A stretch of 64,000 bases of DNA from Bacillota bacterium (GTDB lineage: Bacteria; Bacillota; Clostridia; Lachnospirales; Lachnospiraceae): the NCBI GenBank assembly GCA_023402845.1, contig JAEYFP010000007.1, positions 1-64,000 of the forward strand, in the 5' to 3' direction. Shown in pieces: positions 44,066-52,589 of the stretch. The position numbers were made by a program, and so were the translations under genes. Under the pieces are notes generated by a model. The model ran no database searches, had not been told where the DNA came from, and saw nothing but the letters and a program-made list of their open reading frames with translations. Numbering within the stretch: the first letter of the stretch is position 1; every line of letters begins with the position of its first letter.

Positions 44066-45877
44066 ATGAACAAACAAACAAGGGCACCAAAAGAAAAAAC
44101 CGGTGTTCCCCGGCTGCTGGAGCTGGCCGGTCCTAAAAAAAACAAGCTTCTGGCAGCCTGCCTGCTTTCGGTTCTCTCCTCTGCGGCGCGGCTGATTCCT
44201 TTTTTTACGATTTATGGAATAATCAAGGAGCTCCTTGCCCACTATACCGCCGCCGAAACAATGAATACCGCACACATATACACACTGGTCGGCTATACAT
44301 TTGCCGCTGCCGTAGGATACGGCATCTGTGCATTTGTCTCCTCGGCATTGGCACACGGTGCCGCCTACGATATCATCTATGAGCTGCGTTTATTGCTTAT
44401 GGAAAAGCTCGCACGCATTCCATCCGGCTACTTTACCGGAACTACCCAGGGAGCTGTCAAAAAGGTAATCTCAGATGATGTTGAGCAAATTGAGGTATTC
44501 ATCGCCCATCATATCGCGGATATTGCAGCCGCCGTGGCGACACCGATTTTTACGCTGATTTATCTTTTTGTCATGGATCCGCGTCTGGCACTGGTAACAC
44601 TGCTTCCCATTTTAATCTCTATCTTTTTGCTTTCCGCAGGACTGAAAAACCCCAAGGGAGCACAGACGCAGGTGGATATGCACGATACCAAGGAACAGAT
44701 GGAAGGCACCATCGTAGAATACATACATGGGATGCCCGTTATAAAAATATTTAACCGGACATTAAACGCCTTTCAACGATACGAGCGGGATGTCTCAGCC
44801 TATGTCGAAACTGTAGAGCGCACAGCGTATCACTTTGCACCGAGTATGGGGGCCTACTACGCCTTCTTTGGGGCACAGCTTTTATTCCTGCTGCCTGCGG
44901 TACTGCTTCTCATTCCGATCGCCTCCTCTTATCAGGATTTCCTGCCTCTGATCCTTTTATTTTTCCTCGTGGGAGGCGGCCTTAAGGAACCCATGGAAAA
45001 TATGATGCAAATGGTCCTGCATTCCAAACGCATTACGGAGGGGGTCAGCCGAATTGACCGAATTCTGAAGCAGCCTGAGCTTTCCGGTAAAGAAACGGGA
45101 AGTCCAAAGGCATATGACATCACCTTTGATCAGGTATCCTTTGCCTATGAGAAAGACACTGCGAGGGCCGTAAACAATGTCACGTTTCATCTCCCGCAGG
45201 GATCCGTCACCGGCATTGTGGGGCCCTCCGGAGGCGGCAAATCTACGTTGGCTCAGCTGCTGCTGAGATTCTATGAACCACAAGCAGGCAGCATCCGCAT
45301 CGGAGGTGTAGATATCCGCAATATCTCCCCTCACCACCTGATGGGCATTGTTTCTTATGTATTTCAGGACTCCTTCCTGTTTCGGGATACCGTGGAGAAC
45401 AACATCCGCATGGGCAATCGGGAGGCTACCCGGATGGAAGTGGAACAGGCCGCCCAAAATGCAGGTATCCACGAGGTAATTATGGCACTTTCTAATGGGT
45501 ATGATACGATAATCGGGGAAAAAGACGCCTATCTGTCCGGAGGAGAAAAACAACGGATTGCCATTGCACGGATTTTTCTTAAAAATACACCTATTGTCAT
45601 TCTGGATGAAGCAACCGCCTATGCAGACGCAGAAAACGAGGCAAAGATTCAGCAGGCATTCGCAAAATTGGCAAAGAGCAAAACCGTTCTGATTATTGCC
45701 CACAGATTGAAGACCGTAGAAAATGCCGACCGCATTCTTGTACTGGAGGACGGAACCCTGCTCGGAGCCGGAACCCATAACGAACTGCTGAATTCCTGCC
45801 CTCAATATGAAACTATGATCGCCGCCAATGAACGGCGCAACCAATGGACCATTCGAAAGGAGGCTTCACCCGCATGA
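44066..45877 (+). CDS. ABC half-transporter (membrane + ATPase), subunit 1
   Basis: 603 residues from ATG 44066 (GAAAGGAG upstream). Six-helix type I exporter-fold membrane domain (~25-330) and C-terminal ATPase: Walker A GPSGGGKST, signature YLSGGEKQR, Walker B IVILDEATAYAD, H-loop IIAHRL. The D-loop reads AYAD instead of the usual SALD. Pairs with the next gene (ATGA overlap) as a heterodimer. Resembles YbtPQ/IrtAB-like transporters as well as multidrug exporters; direction of transport is not decidable. Confidence 0.9.
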   Translation: MNKQTRAPKEKTGVPRLLELAGPKKNKLLAACLLSVLSSAARLIPFFTIYGIIKELLAHYTAAETMNTAHIYTLVGYTFAAAVGYGICAFVSSALAHGAAYDIIYELRLLLMEKLARIPSGYFTGTTQGAVKKVISDDVEQIEVFIAHHIADIAAAVATPIFTLIYLFVMDPRLALVTLLPILISIFLLSAGLKNPKGAQTQVDMHDTKEQMEGTIVEYIHGMPVIKIFNRTLNAFQRYERDVSAYVETVERTAYHFAPSMGAYYAFFGAQLLFLLPAVLLLIPIASSYQDFLPLILLFFLVGGGLKEPMENMMQMVLHSKRITEGVSRIDRILKQPELSGKETGSPKAYDITFDQVSFAYEKDTARAVNNVTFHLPQGSVTGIVGPSGGGKSTLAQLLLRFYEPQAGSIRIGGVDIRNISPHHLMGIVSYVFQDSFLFRDTVENNIRMGNREATRMEVEQAAQNAGIHEVIMALSNGYDTIIGEKDAYLSGGEKQRIAIARIFLKNTPIVILDEATAYADAENEAKIQQAFAKLAKSKTVLIIAHRLKTVENADRILVLEDGTLLGAGTHNELLNSCPQYETMIAANERRNQWTIRKEASPA

Positions 45878-47625
45878 AAAGCTTTAGGCGCTGGTTTCAA
45901 ATAATTACATTTGGAGAAACAAAAAAATATATCCGGCTGACACTGTGGAGTTTTTTGGACAGCTTTGCAGTAACTATCCCTTATGCGGTCATGCTGACTG
46001 CGATTTATCTGCTGCTAATACCGCTGGCGGAGGCGGATGCACCTCTGCCCCTTAACCGACTCTGGGTTTTATGCGGCGTCCTGCTGGCTCAATTGATTAT
46101 TTATTATTTCATACGCCGCAAAACATACATTGATATCTGTGTGGGTTTTGCCGGTACAACAAAAAATGCCCGCATTTCTATGGGCGAGCATTTACGGCGT
46201 TTGTCCATGGGCTTTTTCGGCCGTCGGGATGCGGGAGATCTTTCCACGGTACTGCTGCGTGACTATTCGGAAGTGGAAACTCTGGCTTCCGGACTGATTC
46301 CGCAAATTTCCGTAATCCTTGTGCGTCTGACACTGTCTGTTATCTTTCTGTCGGCGTTTGACTGGCGTATGATGCTTGCAGTCATTTCAGTCATTCCGCT
46401 CGCGCTTCCTTTTACCTTCATGAGCTATCGCAGAATGGGACAGATCAGCGGCGAGCTGCTGGAGGCGCAGCAGAATGCCGCATCCGGCATCCTTGAATAT
46501 GTAGGTGGAATTCAGACGCTGAAAGCGTTCAATATGGCCGGAAATCAATTTGAGACGCTGAAAGCTTCTTTTTCCAGGCAGCATCAGCATTCCATAGGAA
46601 TGGAGATGGCGGCTGCTCCGGTCGGCATGATCGGACGCTTTGTGCTCAACTGCGGCATCGGGATCGTGATGCTCACAGGCGCCGGACTCCTGACAAAAGG
46701 CACTCTGCAGCCGTTTTATTATATTGTATTCCTGCTTCTTTCGCTGAATATTTATGAGCCGGTGATGATTCTGTTCGGCTTCATCGCAGATTTTGCCCGA
46801 ACAAACCGTTCCGCCGCCCGCATCGATGAGCTGAAAATGGAAAAGCCCCTGCCCGAGCCTGTCGAAGGCATCCGGCCTAAGGGGACAGATATTACATTCC
46901 AAAATGTTTCCTTCTCCTACGGCAATCAGGAGGTGCTGCATCATATTTCCCTAAAATTTCCCGAAAAAAGTATCACGGCACTGGTCGGGCCGTCCGGTTC
47001 CGGAAAATCTACAATCACCCGGCTGACCGCACGTTTTTGGGATACAAGCAGCGGAATTATCACACTTGGCGGCGTGCCGCTCGGGCAAATAAAATCAGAA
47101 ACACTGCTTTCCCATATCAGCATGGTGTTTCAGGATGTGTATCTATTTCATGATACGATCGAAGCAAACATCCGTATGGGACGATCTGATGCAACAATGA
47201 CGGAAGTGATTGCTGCGGCAAAAACCGCGGCCTGCCATGACTTTATTACGGCTCTTCCGAACGGATATCAAACCATTGTCGGCGAAGGCGGGTCTACACT
47301 TTCGGGCGGTGAGAAACAGCGCATTTCCATTGCACGCGCACTTTTGAAAAATGCACCCATTGTCCTGCTCGACGAAGCGACCGCCTCACTTGATCCGGAA
47401 AATGAAGTGCTCATCCAACAGGCTATCAGTGCTCTCGTAGCTGAGAAGACAGTCATTGTTATCGCTCATCGGCTGCAATCCGTATGCAATGCGGATCAGA
47501 TCATTGTACTGGAAAACGGTACGGTAAAGGAAGTGGGTATGCACGAGCAGCTGATCAGTCAAAAGGGACTGTATGCGCGTCTATGGGAAGAGCAGAGCCG
47601 GGCGGGAAGTTGGAAAATCAAATAA
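45874..47625 (+). CDS. ABC half-transporter (membrane + ATPase), subunit 2
   Basis: 583 residues from ATG 45874 (AAGGAGG upstream), overlapping the subunit 1 stop. Membrane domain ~15-315; Walker A GPSGSGKST, signature LSGGEKQRI, Walker B IVLLDEATASLDP, H-loop VIAHRL. Canonical in all motifs. It runs 8 nt into the convergent CDP-alcohol transferase gene. Confidence 0.92.
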   Translation: MKSFRRWFQIITFGETKKYIRLTLWSFLDSFAVTIPYAVMLTAIYLLLIPLAEADAPLPLNRLWVLCGVLLAQLIIYYFIRRKTYIDICVGFAGTTKNARISMGEHLRRLSMGFFGRRDAGDLSTVLLRDYSEVETLASGLIPQISVILVRLTLSVIFLSAFDWRMMLAVISVIPLALPFTFMSYRRMGQISGELLEAQQNAASGILEYVGGIQTLKAFNMAGNQFETLKASFSRQHQHSIGMEMAAAPVGMIGRFVLNCGIGIVMLTGAGLLTKGTLQPFYYIVFLLLSLNIYEPVMILFGFIADFARTNRSAARIDELKMEKPLPEPVEGIRPKGTDITFQNVSFSYGNQEVLHHISLKFPEKSITALVGPSGSGKSTITRLTARFWDTSSGIITLGGVPLGQIKSETLLSHISMVFQDVYLFHDTIEANIRMGRSDATMTEVIAAAKTAACHDFITALPNGYQTIVGEGGSTLSGGEKQRISIARALLKNAPIVLLDEATASLDPENEVLIQQAISALVAEKTVIVIAHRLQSVCNADQIIVLENGTVKEVGMHEQLISQKGLYARLWEEQSRAGSWKIK

Positions 47626-48175
47626 TACTTTTTATATTTCTATCCAGTACCTTTGCAGTCACGATCAGCAGAAGCTCTTCCACAGCAGCCAATGTCGCAG
47701 CTACAAGCAGACAAAAAACAACAATATCAGACCTGCCTGTCAGATAAACAGGCAGGCCGATCAAAAGCAGGAGACCCGCCGCTTTATTTGCATAGGTATG
47801 CAGTGCCGCAAACACATGAAATTTCAAATATCCTATTCCAATAGACAGCATTTTTATCAAGAAGATACCTGCAACCCAAAAAAATCCCCATGCCGGAAAC
47901 CGCACATGAGTCAGAAAAAGGTAAGTCATAATAACGGCAAACACCGTATCGCCCAAGCTGTCCAGAATTGCACCTGTTTTACTGGCCGCATGAAATTTTC
48001 TCGCCAAATAGCCATCCGCAATGTCGCTTAAGCCGCAAGCCGAATAGAGACACCAAAACCAGAAATGAAAAGGCTCAGGCAGCAGCAGACAGACGGACAG
48101 CACAATTCGCAGCGCCGAAATAGCATTAGGAATATACGATTTTAAATTATCGCCGCCGAATAAATGCAGCTTCAT
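47618..48175 (-). CDS. CDP-alcohol phosphatidyltransferase family protein
   Basis: 185 residues, about five or six membrane helices. The CDP-alcohol transferase signature D-G-x2-A-R-x8-G-x3-D-x3-D is complete (DGYLARKF ... GAILDSLGD, ~54-76). Such enzymes make phosphatidylglycerol-phosphate, phosphatidylserine, cardiolipin or phosphatidylinositol; the exact product is not determinable. ATG 48175 follows GATAGGAG. Confidence 0.9.
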   Translation of the reverse strand: MKLHLFGGDNLKSYIPNAISALRIVLSVCLLLPEPFHFWFWCLYSACGLSDIADGYLARKFHAASKTGAILDSLGDTVFAVIMTYLFLTHVRFPAWGFFWVAGIFLIKMLSIGIGYLKFHVFAALHTYANKAAGLLLLIGLPVYLTGRSDIVVFCLLVAATLAAVEELLLIVTAKVLDRNIKSII

Positions 48176-48184
48176 CAGTTTCTC

Positions 48185-48391
48185 CTATCCGATCCGACTG
48201 AACAATACTGTCTGTTCTTTTAAGGAAATTTTACCTACCTGATATCCGAATTCCTCCAGTTCCTTTTTGTAATTTAAAAAGGAATGGTCAAGCGGAACAC
48301 CGGCGATCTTTCCGATTTCATCAAAAGTTAATTTCAGTGACAGGCTTCCGTCATTTTTTATATAGTCCCATAAGGCGTTATATTTACTCAT
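48185..48391 (-). CDS. Small conserved-looking protein, 68 aa, unknown function
   Basis: 68 residues (MSKYNALWDYIKNDG ... DHSFLNYKKELEEFGYQVGK), soluble, wHTH-like length. I remember similar small proteins of unknown function in Firmicutes but cannot name a role. CAGGAGTG precedes the ATG; 9 nt to the CDP-alcohol transferase gene suggests co-expression. Confidence 0.7.
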   Translation of the reverse strand: MSKYNALWDYIKNDGSLSLKLTFDEIGKIAGVPLDHSFLNYKKELEEFGYQVGKISLKEQTVLFSRIG

Positions 48392-48511
48392 TCTGTTTCA
48401 CTCCTGAAAAATTTCTCCGGCTGCCGGCTTTTGTCGGCACAAAAGATACTATTTAATTATAATCGGACAGATTGCACATCGCAATCACTTTTAAAAAAAG
48501 TATGAAATAGC

Positions 48512-48549
48512 TTGACAACCGATTAATTAGTAACTATAATGGTTACTAA
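48512..48549 (+). promoter_or_regulatory. Consensus promoter with perfect Rrf2 operator
   Basis: TTGACA (48512-48517), 17 nt, TATAAT (48535-48540), both perfect. TTAGTAAC-N7-GTTACTAA (48527-48549), perfect 8-bp arms, encloses the -10 box. The following gene is an Rrf2 regulator, so autorepression is expected. Confidence 0.85.
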
Positions 48550-48560
48550 AGGTGGTGCTT

Positions 48561-48971
48561 ATGTATTCTACTAAATTATCGGTTAGTGTCCATATTATGA
48601 GTGTGATTGCATTGACAAATGCTCAGCCTGTTACATCGGAGTATATTGCTTCCAGCATTAATACGAACCCGGCGCTGGTCCGGCGCTTAATGAGCCGTCT
48701 GAGCAAAGCACAGCTGATTGAAACAAGCACAAAAATTGGTGTTACAGGACTTGCAAAAAAAGCAGAAGAAATTACACTTCTGGATATATTTTTGGCTGTG
48801 GAGGACCACTTGACTTTGTTTGGAATTCACAGTAATACCAATCATAAATGCCCTGTCGGGGCAAAGATCGAAGGTACCTTGAAACATTTATACAGCAATA
48901 TTCAGAGTGCAGCAGAAAATGAGATGTCTGCCATCACATTGGCTGACATCACAAAAGAATTCAGCACATGA
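48561..48971 (+). CDS. Rrf2 family transcriptional regulator (YwnA-like)
   Basis: 136 residues from ATG 48561. Rrf2 winged HTH (YSTKLSVSVHIMSVIAL, TSEYIASSINTNPALVRRLM). It has only one cysteine (in NHKCPVG), so it is not an Fe-S IscR type; YwnA-like members use oxidation or an unknown signal. First gene of an operon with two oxidoreductases. Confidence 0.9.
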   Translation: MYSTKLSVSVHIMSVIALTNAQPVTSEYIASSINTNPALVRRLMSRLSKAQLIETSTKIGVTGLAKKAEEITLLDIFLAVEDHLTLFGIHSNTNHKCPVGAKIEGTLKHLYSNIQSAAENEMSAITLADITKEFST

Positions 48972-48987
48972 GACAGGAGGGATTTTT

Positions 48988-49629
48988 ATGAAACTGGCAA
49001 TTATCGGAGCATCCGGCATGGCCGGCACCGCCCTTTATAAAGAGAGCGTGTCACGCGGGCATGAAGTAACTGCGATTGTACGAAACAAAGAAAAAGCCGT
49101 TTCCTTGCTTGGAAGCGGTGCAAGCGTAATTGAAAAAAATGTTTTTGATTTATCAAAATCAGAGCTTGACGGGTTCGATGTTATTATCAATGCTTTTTCG
49201 GCATCGCCGGATAAAGCGTATCTGCATCTTGATTTGGCTGCAAAGCTAATTTCAATGTTCAGAGAAACGCAAAGCCCGCGTTTATTCTTTATTCTAGGCG
49301 CAGGGAGCCTGCTTGATCAGGAGGGAAACCTATTTTTGGATACTATAAAATTGGCTCCAAATGCCGATTCTTGGATCTCCATTCCGATTGAGGCCTACAA
49401 AACCCTTCATTTTCTGCAAAGTATTGAAAATGTCAACTGGGTGGGGGTATCTCCTTCAGCAGAATTTACTCCCGGAGAAGCAACAGTTCCTGTTTTAGGC
49501 AAGGATCATCTGCTTAGCACTGCAAATGGGAAGTCTCTCGTTACAAGTGGAACCATGGCGGTTGCGATTCTGGATGAAATAGAAAAACCCCAGTTTATCC
49601 GCACAAGATTCACAGTATGCAATCAGTAA
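48988..49629 (+). CDS. NAD(P)-binding Rossmann (atypical SDR) protein
   Basis: 213 residues from ATG 48988 (ACAGGAGGGA upstream). MKLAIIGASGMAGTALYKES is the nucleotide-binding motif, and FDVIINAFSASPDKAYLHLD follows; typical of the NmrA/YwnB-like NAD(P)H-binding family. It lies 16 nt after the Rrf2 gene, like ywnA-ywnB in Bacillus. Substrate unknown. Confidence 0.9.
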   Translation: MKLAIIGASGMAGTALYKESVSRGHEVTAIVRNKEKAVSLLGSGASVIEKNVFDLSKSELDGFDVIINAFSASPDKAYLHLDLAAKLISMFRETQSPRLFFILGAGSLLDQEGNLFLDTIKLAPNADSWISIPIEAYKTLHFLQSIENVNWVGVSPSAEFTPGEATVPVLGKDHLLSTANGKSLVTSGTMAVAILDEIEKPQFIRTRFTVCNQ

Positions 49630-49661
49630 CTTATTAAAACATATAACGGAGGTAATTAATT

Positions 49662-50210
49662 ATGAGTAAAACAGTTGGAATTATTACAGGTAGTTTAAGA
49701 AAAAATTCTTTTTCCGGAAGCATTGCCGATTATGTCAAGAATCACGCACCCGCAGACCTCAAGTTCAAAATAATTGATATCAGCGAACTTCCTCTTTACA
49801 ATCAGGACTACGACGGTTCCGATCCGAAAGAATACACGACATTCCGCGATGAAATACAGGCTTTGGACGGACTGCTCTTCATTACGCCGGAGCATAACCG
49901 TTCCATTCCCGCGGCGCTTAAAAATGCACTGGATGTAGGCTCCCGCCCTTATGGGAAAAATGTTTGGAGCGGTAAGCCCGGGGCTGTCATCAGCCAATCC
50001 CCCGGAGGAATCGGCGGCTTTGGAGCAAATCATCACCTGCGTCAGGTGCTTGCTTTTCTGAATGTTTTAACTTTAGCCCAGCCCGAAGCGTATATTGGTT
50101 CTTACCATACTTTAATTGACGAGAACGGTTCCTTAACCAATGAAGTAACAAAATCTTTCATTGATAATTTCTTAAATGCATTCAAAGACTGGATAGAAAA
50201 GGTGTCTTAA
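49662..50210 (+). CDS. NADPH-dependent FMN reductase
   Basis: 182 residues. GIITGSLRKNSFSGSIADYV and LLFITPEHNRSIPAALKNAL are the FMN-binding stretches of the NADPH-dependent FMN/quinone reductase family (ChrR/YieF-like). ACGGAGG precedes the ATG. Third gene of the Rrf2 operon; consistent with defence against quinones or oxidants. Confidence 0.93.
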   Translation: MSKTVGIITGSLRKNSFSGSIADYVKNHAPADLKFKIIDISELPLYNQDYDGSDPKEYTTFRDEIQALDGLLFITPEHNRSIPAALKNALDVGSRPYGKNVWSGKPGAVISQSPGGIGGFGANHHLRQVLAFLNVLTLAQPEAYIGSYHTLIDENGSLTNEVTKSFIDNFLNAFKDWIEKVS

Positions 50211-50228
50211 TTGTTTCACAGATATTCC

Positions 50229-50262
50229 AAAGGGAGTCAATCTTAATCCATTGACTCCCTTT
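50229..50262. terminator. Bidirectional terminator
   Basis: AAAGGGAGTCAA / TTGACTCCCTTT between the convergent FMN reductase and MFS genes. T-runs are short in both directions, so efficiency is uncertain. Confidence 0.7.
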
Positions 50263-50277
50263 AAAACTGAGAACAAA

Positions 50278-51573
50278 TCATTCTTGAACCGCTTCAGGTT
50301 CACAAGCATCCCCTCCGTTTATTTTAATAGCGCGAAGCTTTCCGTTCCTGCCCGCTGTCATTGCCGCAAGTACCATACCAAGCCCAGCCAGGATTAACAG
50401 AAAACCGATACCCCGGCCTTCCCCAGTACCGATCAACCTTCCGACACTGTCTGCCAAAGACCCCGACTCTGCAAGCATCGGTTCAAATATTCGGTCGGCA
50501 AGCACGCCGCAGACTGCATAGGCGAACACCGTACCTGCCTGTGTCAGAAGACTTACAAGTCCCCACACCCTGCCCTGCAGCGCATCCGGTATGCTGACGC
50601 GCAGAAGCACATCCGCGCAGGTGTTTAGGAACGGAATGGAGAAAAAGAATAGAAACAGTACGATTCCTACAAAATTCAGATTTTTATTCACGCCCGCCAA
50701 CGACATCAAAATACCGCCTGCTAACGCCGACGCGAATAAGATATCGGCATGTCTTTTTTTTATGCCGAATATTCCGATGAATATACTGCCAATCAGCATC
50801 CCGACCGCACACAAAGATTCCATCAGCCCTACGGTTTTTGCATCAGCAGCGGCAAGAATCATCGGTGCCGTCAAGGTTTGTATGAATCCTACAAAAAAGC
50901 AGAGCAGCGCCATAATTACTACAAGAGCCGCGACACCTTCGTTCTTTGCGATCCATGAAATACCTTTCTTAAGCTCTCCTGCAATTCCCGTTATGCATAC
51001 TTTTTCTGCCGGCTTTCTGATTGTTTTCCTTACCGACGCGACTGCTGCCACTGTCATAAAAAATGTTCCGATATCAATCAGCAGAATCAGTCGGATATCC
51101 GCAAAGCTAAGAAGAATCCCCGCCAGGGCCGGGGATATCAGATATTTAGCATTTCCCGCCATCTGCACCATGCCGCTTGCCTTTGCATATTCCTCCTTTG
51201 TCAGCAAATCTGTGACCGTCGCCTTATAAGACGGCTCCAAAAGAGCGACAAATACTGCGTTTACAATCACCGCAATCAAAATTACCGCAAAACCCTTTTC
51301 TCCGTTTTGTATTGCAAGCAACAGATAAAGCAGACCCATTCCGGAACATAAATCACCTAAAATCATCAAAAGCCTTCTGTCGTAGCGGTCCGCCAAAACG
51401 CCGCCCAGCGGACTTAGTAAAATCGTCGGCAGATAAGCAAGCAGGGTTACGAGTGAAACAGCGCTTACGCTCCCGGTCAGCCGATATACATACACAGATA
51501 GAGCAAATGCGGTCATGCCGCTCCCTATTCCGGAAACAAGCTCTCCCAGCCATATTATTTTAAACTGTTTCAT
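50278..51573 (-). CDS. MFS transporter
   Basis: 431 residues, about twelve membrane helices, with the MFS loop 2-3 motif GGVLADRYDRRLLM (~57-70) and PSYKATVTDLLTKEEYAKA typical of MFS_3 (macrolide-efflux-like) transporters. Starts 2 nt after the TetR gene stop with GGAGGAGTG upstream; likely a drug exporter repressed by that TetR. Confidence 0.92.
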   Translation of the reverse strand: MKQFKIIWLGELVSGIGSGMTAFALSVYVYRLTGSVSAVSLVTLLAYLPTILLSPLGGVLADRYDRRLLMILGDLCSGMGLLYLLLAIQNGEKGFAVILIAVIVNAVFVALLEPSYKATVTDLLTKEEYAKASGMVQMAGNAKYLISPALAGILLSFADIRLILLIDIGTFFMTVAAVASVRKTIRKPAEKVCITGIAGELKKGISWIAKNEGVAALVVIMALLCFFVGFIQTLTAPMILAAADAKTVGLMESLCAVGMLIGSIFIGIFGIKKRHADILFASALAGGILMSLAGVNKNLNFVGIVLFLFFFSIPFLNTCADVLLRVSIPDALQGRVWGLVSLLTQAGTVFAYAVCGVLADRIFEPMLAESGSLADSVGRLIGTGEGRGIGFLLILAGLGMVLAAMTAGRNGKLRAIKINGGDACEPEAVQE

Positions 51574-51574
51574 C

Positions 51575-52219
51575 TCACTCCTCCAAGACCGGCTGCATCC
51601 AATGTTTCACTACGATTTCCCAAATCCGATCATCATCGATGCTCAGCATCTTTCCGAGCAAAGCGATCAATGCCCGAAAGATACTTTGCTGCCTGTCCTG
51701 CGAAAGCTCAAAAATGCCCTCATCTAAAAGCATCACAGCAGCTGCCATAAAAATCTGCATGTATTCCTGCGGATAATCACACCGGAAATCTCCCTTTTTA
51801 TTACCTTCCTCAATCACACCCGCAAGAATCGGTACAGTTAATGCCACAATAGATGTTAAAGACTTCTGGTGCATCAGTGCATTTTCCTGACGGTGCATTT
51901 CTTCAATGATACCGGTTCCCCTTTCCTCTTTCATCCGCAGTGCCAAAAAAATATGCATTAACTTTTCCTGTGAAGAAAGCAACGGATTCAGTGCCGCCGT
52001 TCGTGCCCTTTCAGATGCCTGTTTGGCAGCACGGTCGATAATACCGTCCAGCACCTCCTCCTTTGATTTGAAATAATGATAAAACGTTCCTTTCGCAATT
52101 CCTACTTTATTTAAGATGTCATTAACCGTGCATTTTTCATAACCCTTTTCAACAAACAGCCTTTGCGCAGTATCCAGTATTTCATTTTGCCGTTCGTTGT
52201 GCTCTTTTACAATTCTCAT
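51575..52219 (-). CDS. TetR family transcriptional regulator
   Basis: 214 residues from ATG 52219 (AAAGGAGA upstream). HTH: GYEKCTVNDILNKVGIAKGT then FYHYFKSKEEVLDGI. Cotranscribed with the MFS gene. A 27-nt perfect palindrome 144 nt upstream (52363-52389) is the likely operator. Confidence 0.93.
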   Translation of the reverse strand: MRIVKEHNERQNEILDTAQRLFVEKGYEKCTVNDILNKVGIAKGTFYHYFKSKEEVLDGIIDRAAKQASERARTAALNPLLSSQEKLMHIFLALRMKEERGTGIIEEMHRQENALMHQKSLTSIVALTVPILAGVIEEGNKKGDFRCDYPQEYMQIFMAAAVMLLDEGIFELSQDRQQSIFRALIALLGKMLSIDDDRIWEIVVKHWMQPVLEE

Positions 52220-52269
52220 ATTGTGGTCTCCTTTAAAAGCAAAGATATACTTCACCTACTCTTGCGGTT

Positions 52270-52362
52270 TACTCCGGCAGCACAGCTTTTGTTCCGGGCG
52301 CGCAGCTGCGCATTCTGCACGGAGTGCGTTTATGTAATAGGAACATTTTTCTATCACATAAA
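52270..52362. repeat. Dispersed intergenic hairpin element, copy D
   Basis: ACTCCGGCAGCACAGC and GTTCCGGGCGCGCAGCTGCGC as in copies A and B, then an AT-rich hairpin at 52330-52362 (TTATGTAATAG / CTATCACATAA). It directly abuts the TetR operator and lies in the TetR-MFS leader. Confidence 0.7.
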
Positions 52363-52389
52363 TAAATAGACCGACGGTCGGTCTATTTA
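52363..52389. promoter_or_regulatory. 27-nt palindromic operator of the TetR-MFS pair
   Basis: TAAATAGACCGAC-G-GTCGGTCTATTTA, perfect 13-bp arms. The GACCGAC/GTCGGTC core is typical of TetR-family drug-efflux operators. A flanking promoter could not be fixed. The stretch 52390-52513 is AT-rich and shows nothing else I recognise. Confidence 0.85.
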
Positions 52390-52513
52390 TAAAATAACAT
52401 ATTCAATAATGAATTGCAATTCATTTTTATGATATTGCTGAAATTGGTTGCATCGATTTCATAAGAAGCCAAAACATTACTACTGCAACGTAACAAGGTC
52501 TTTCTTATGAAAT

Positions 52514-52576
52514 AAAAAAACAAAAGTGTGCTTCACAGCTCCTGCGATCAACTACTCTGATAGCACCACTTTTGTT
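52514..52576 (-). terminator. Terminator after the dioxygenase gene, related to the repeat family
   Basis: Minus strand: AACAAAAGTGGTGCT ... AGCACACTTTTGTT followed by seven Ts, about a 14-bp stem. The distal arm (GTGAAGCACACTTTTGTT) is nearly identical to the end of repeat copy C. Confidence 0.8.
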
Positions 52577-52589
52577 TTTTGATTTGAAA

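Noticed and set aside
44957..45844. 295-codon minus-strand frame opposite the first ABC half-transporter
   Set aside because: It is the mirror of the coding frame of a strongly supported ABC protein, with Cys/His-rich low-quality sequence and no start signal.
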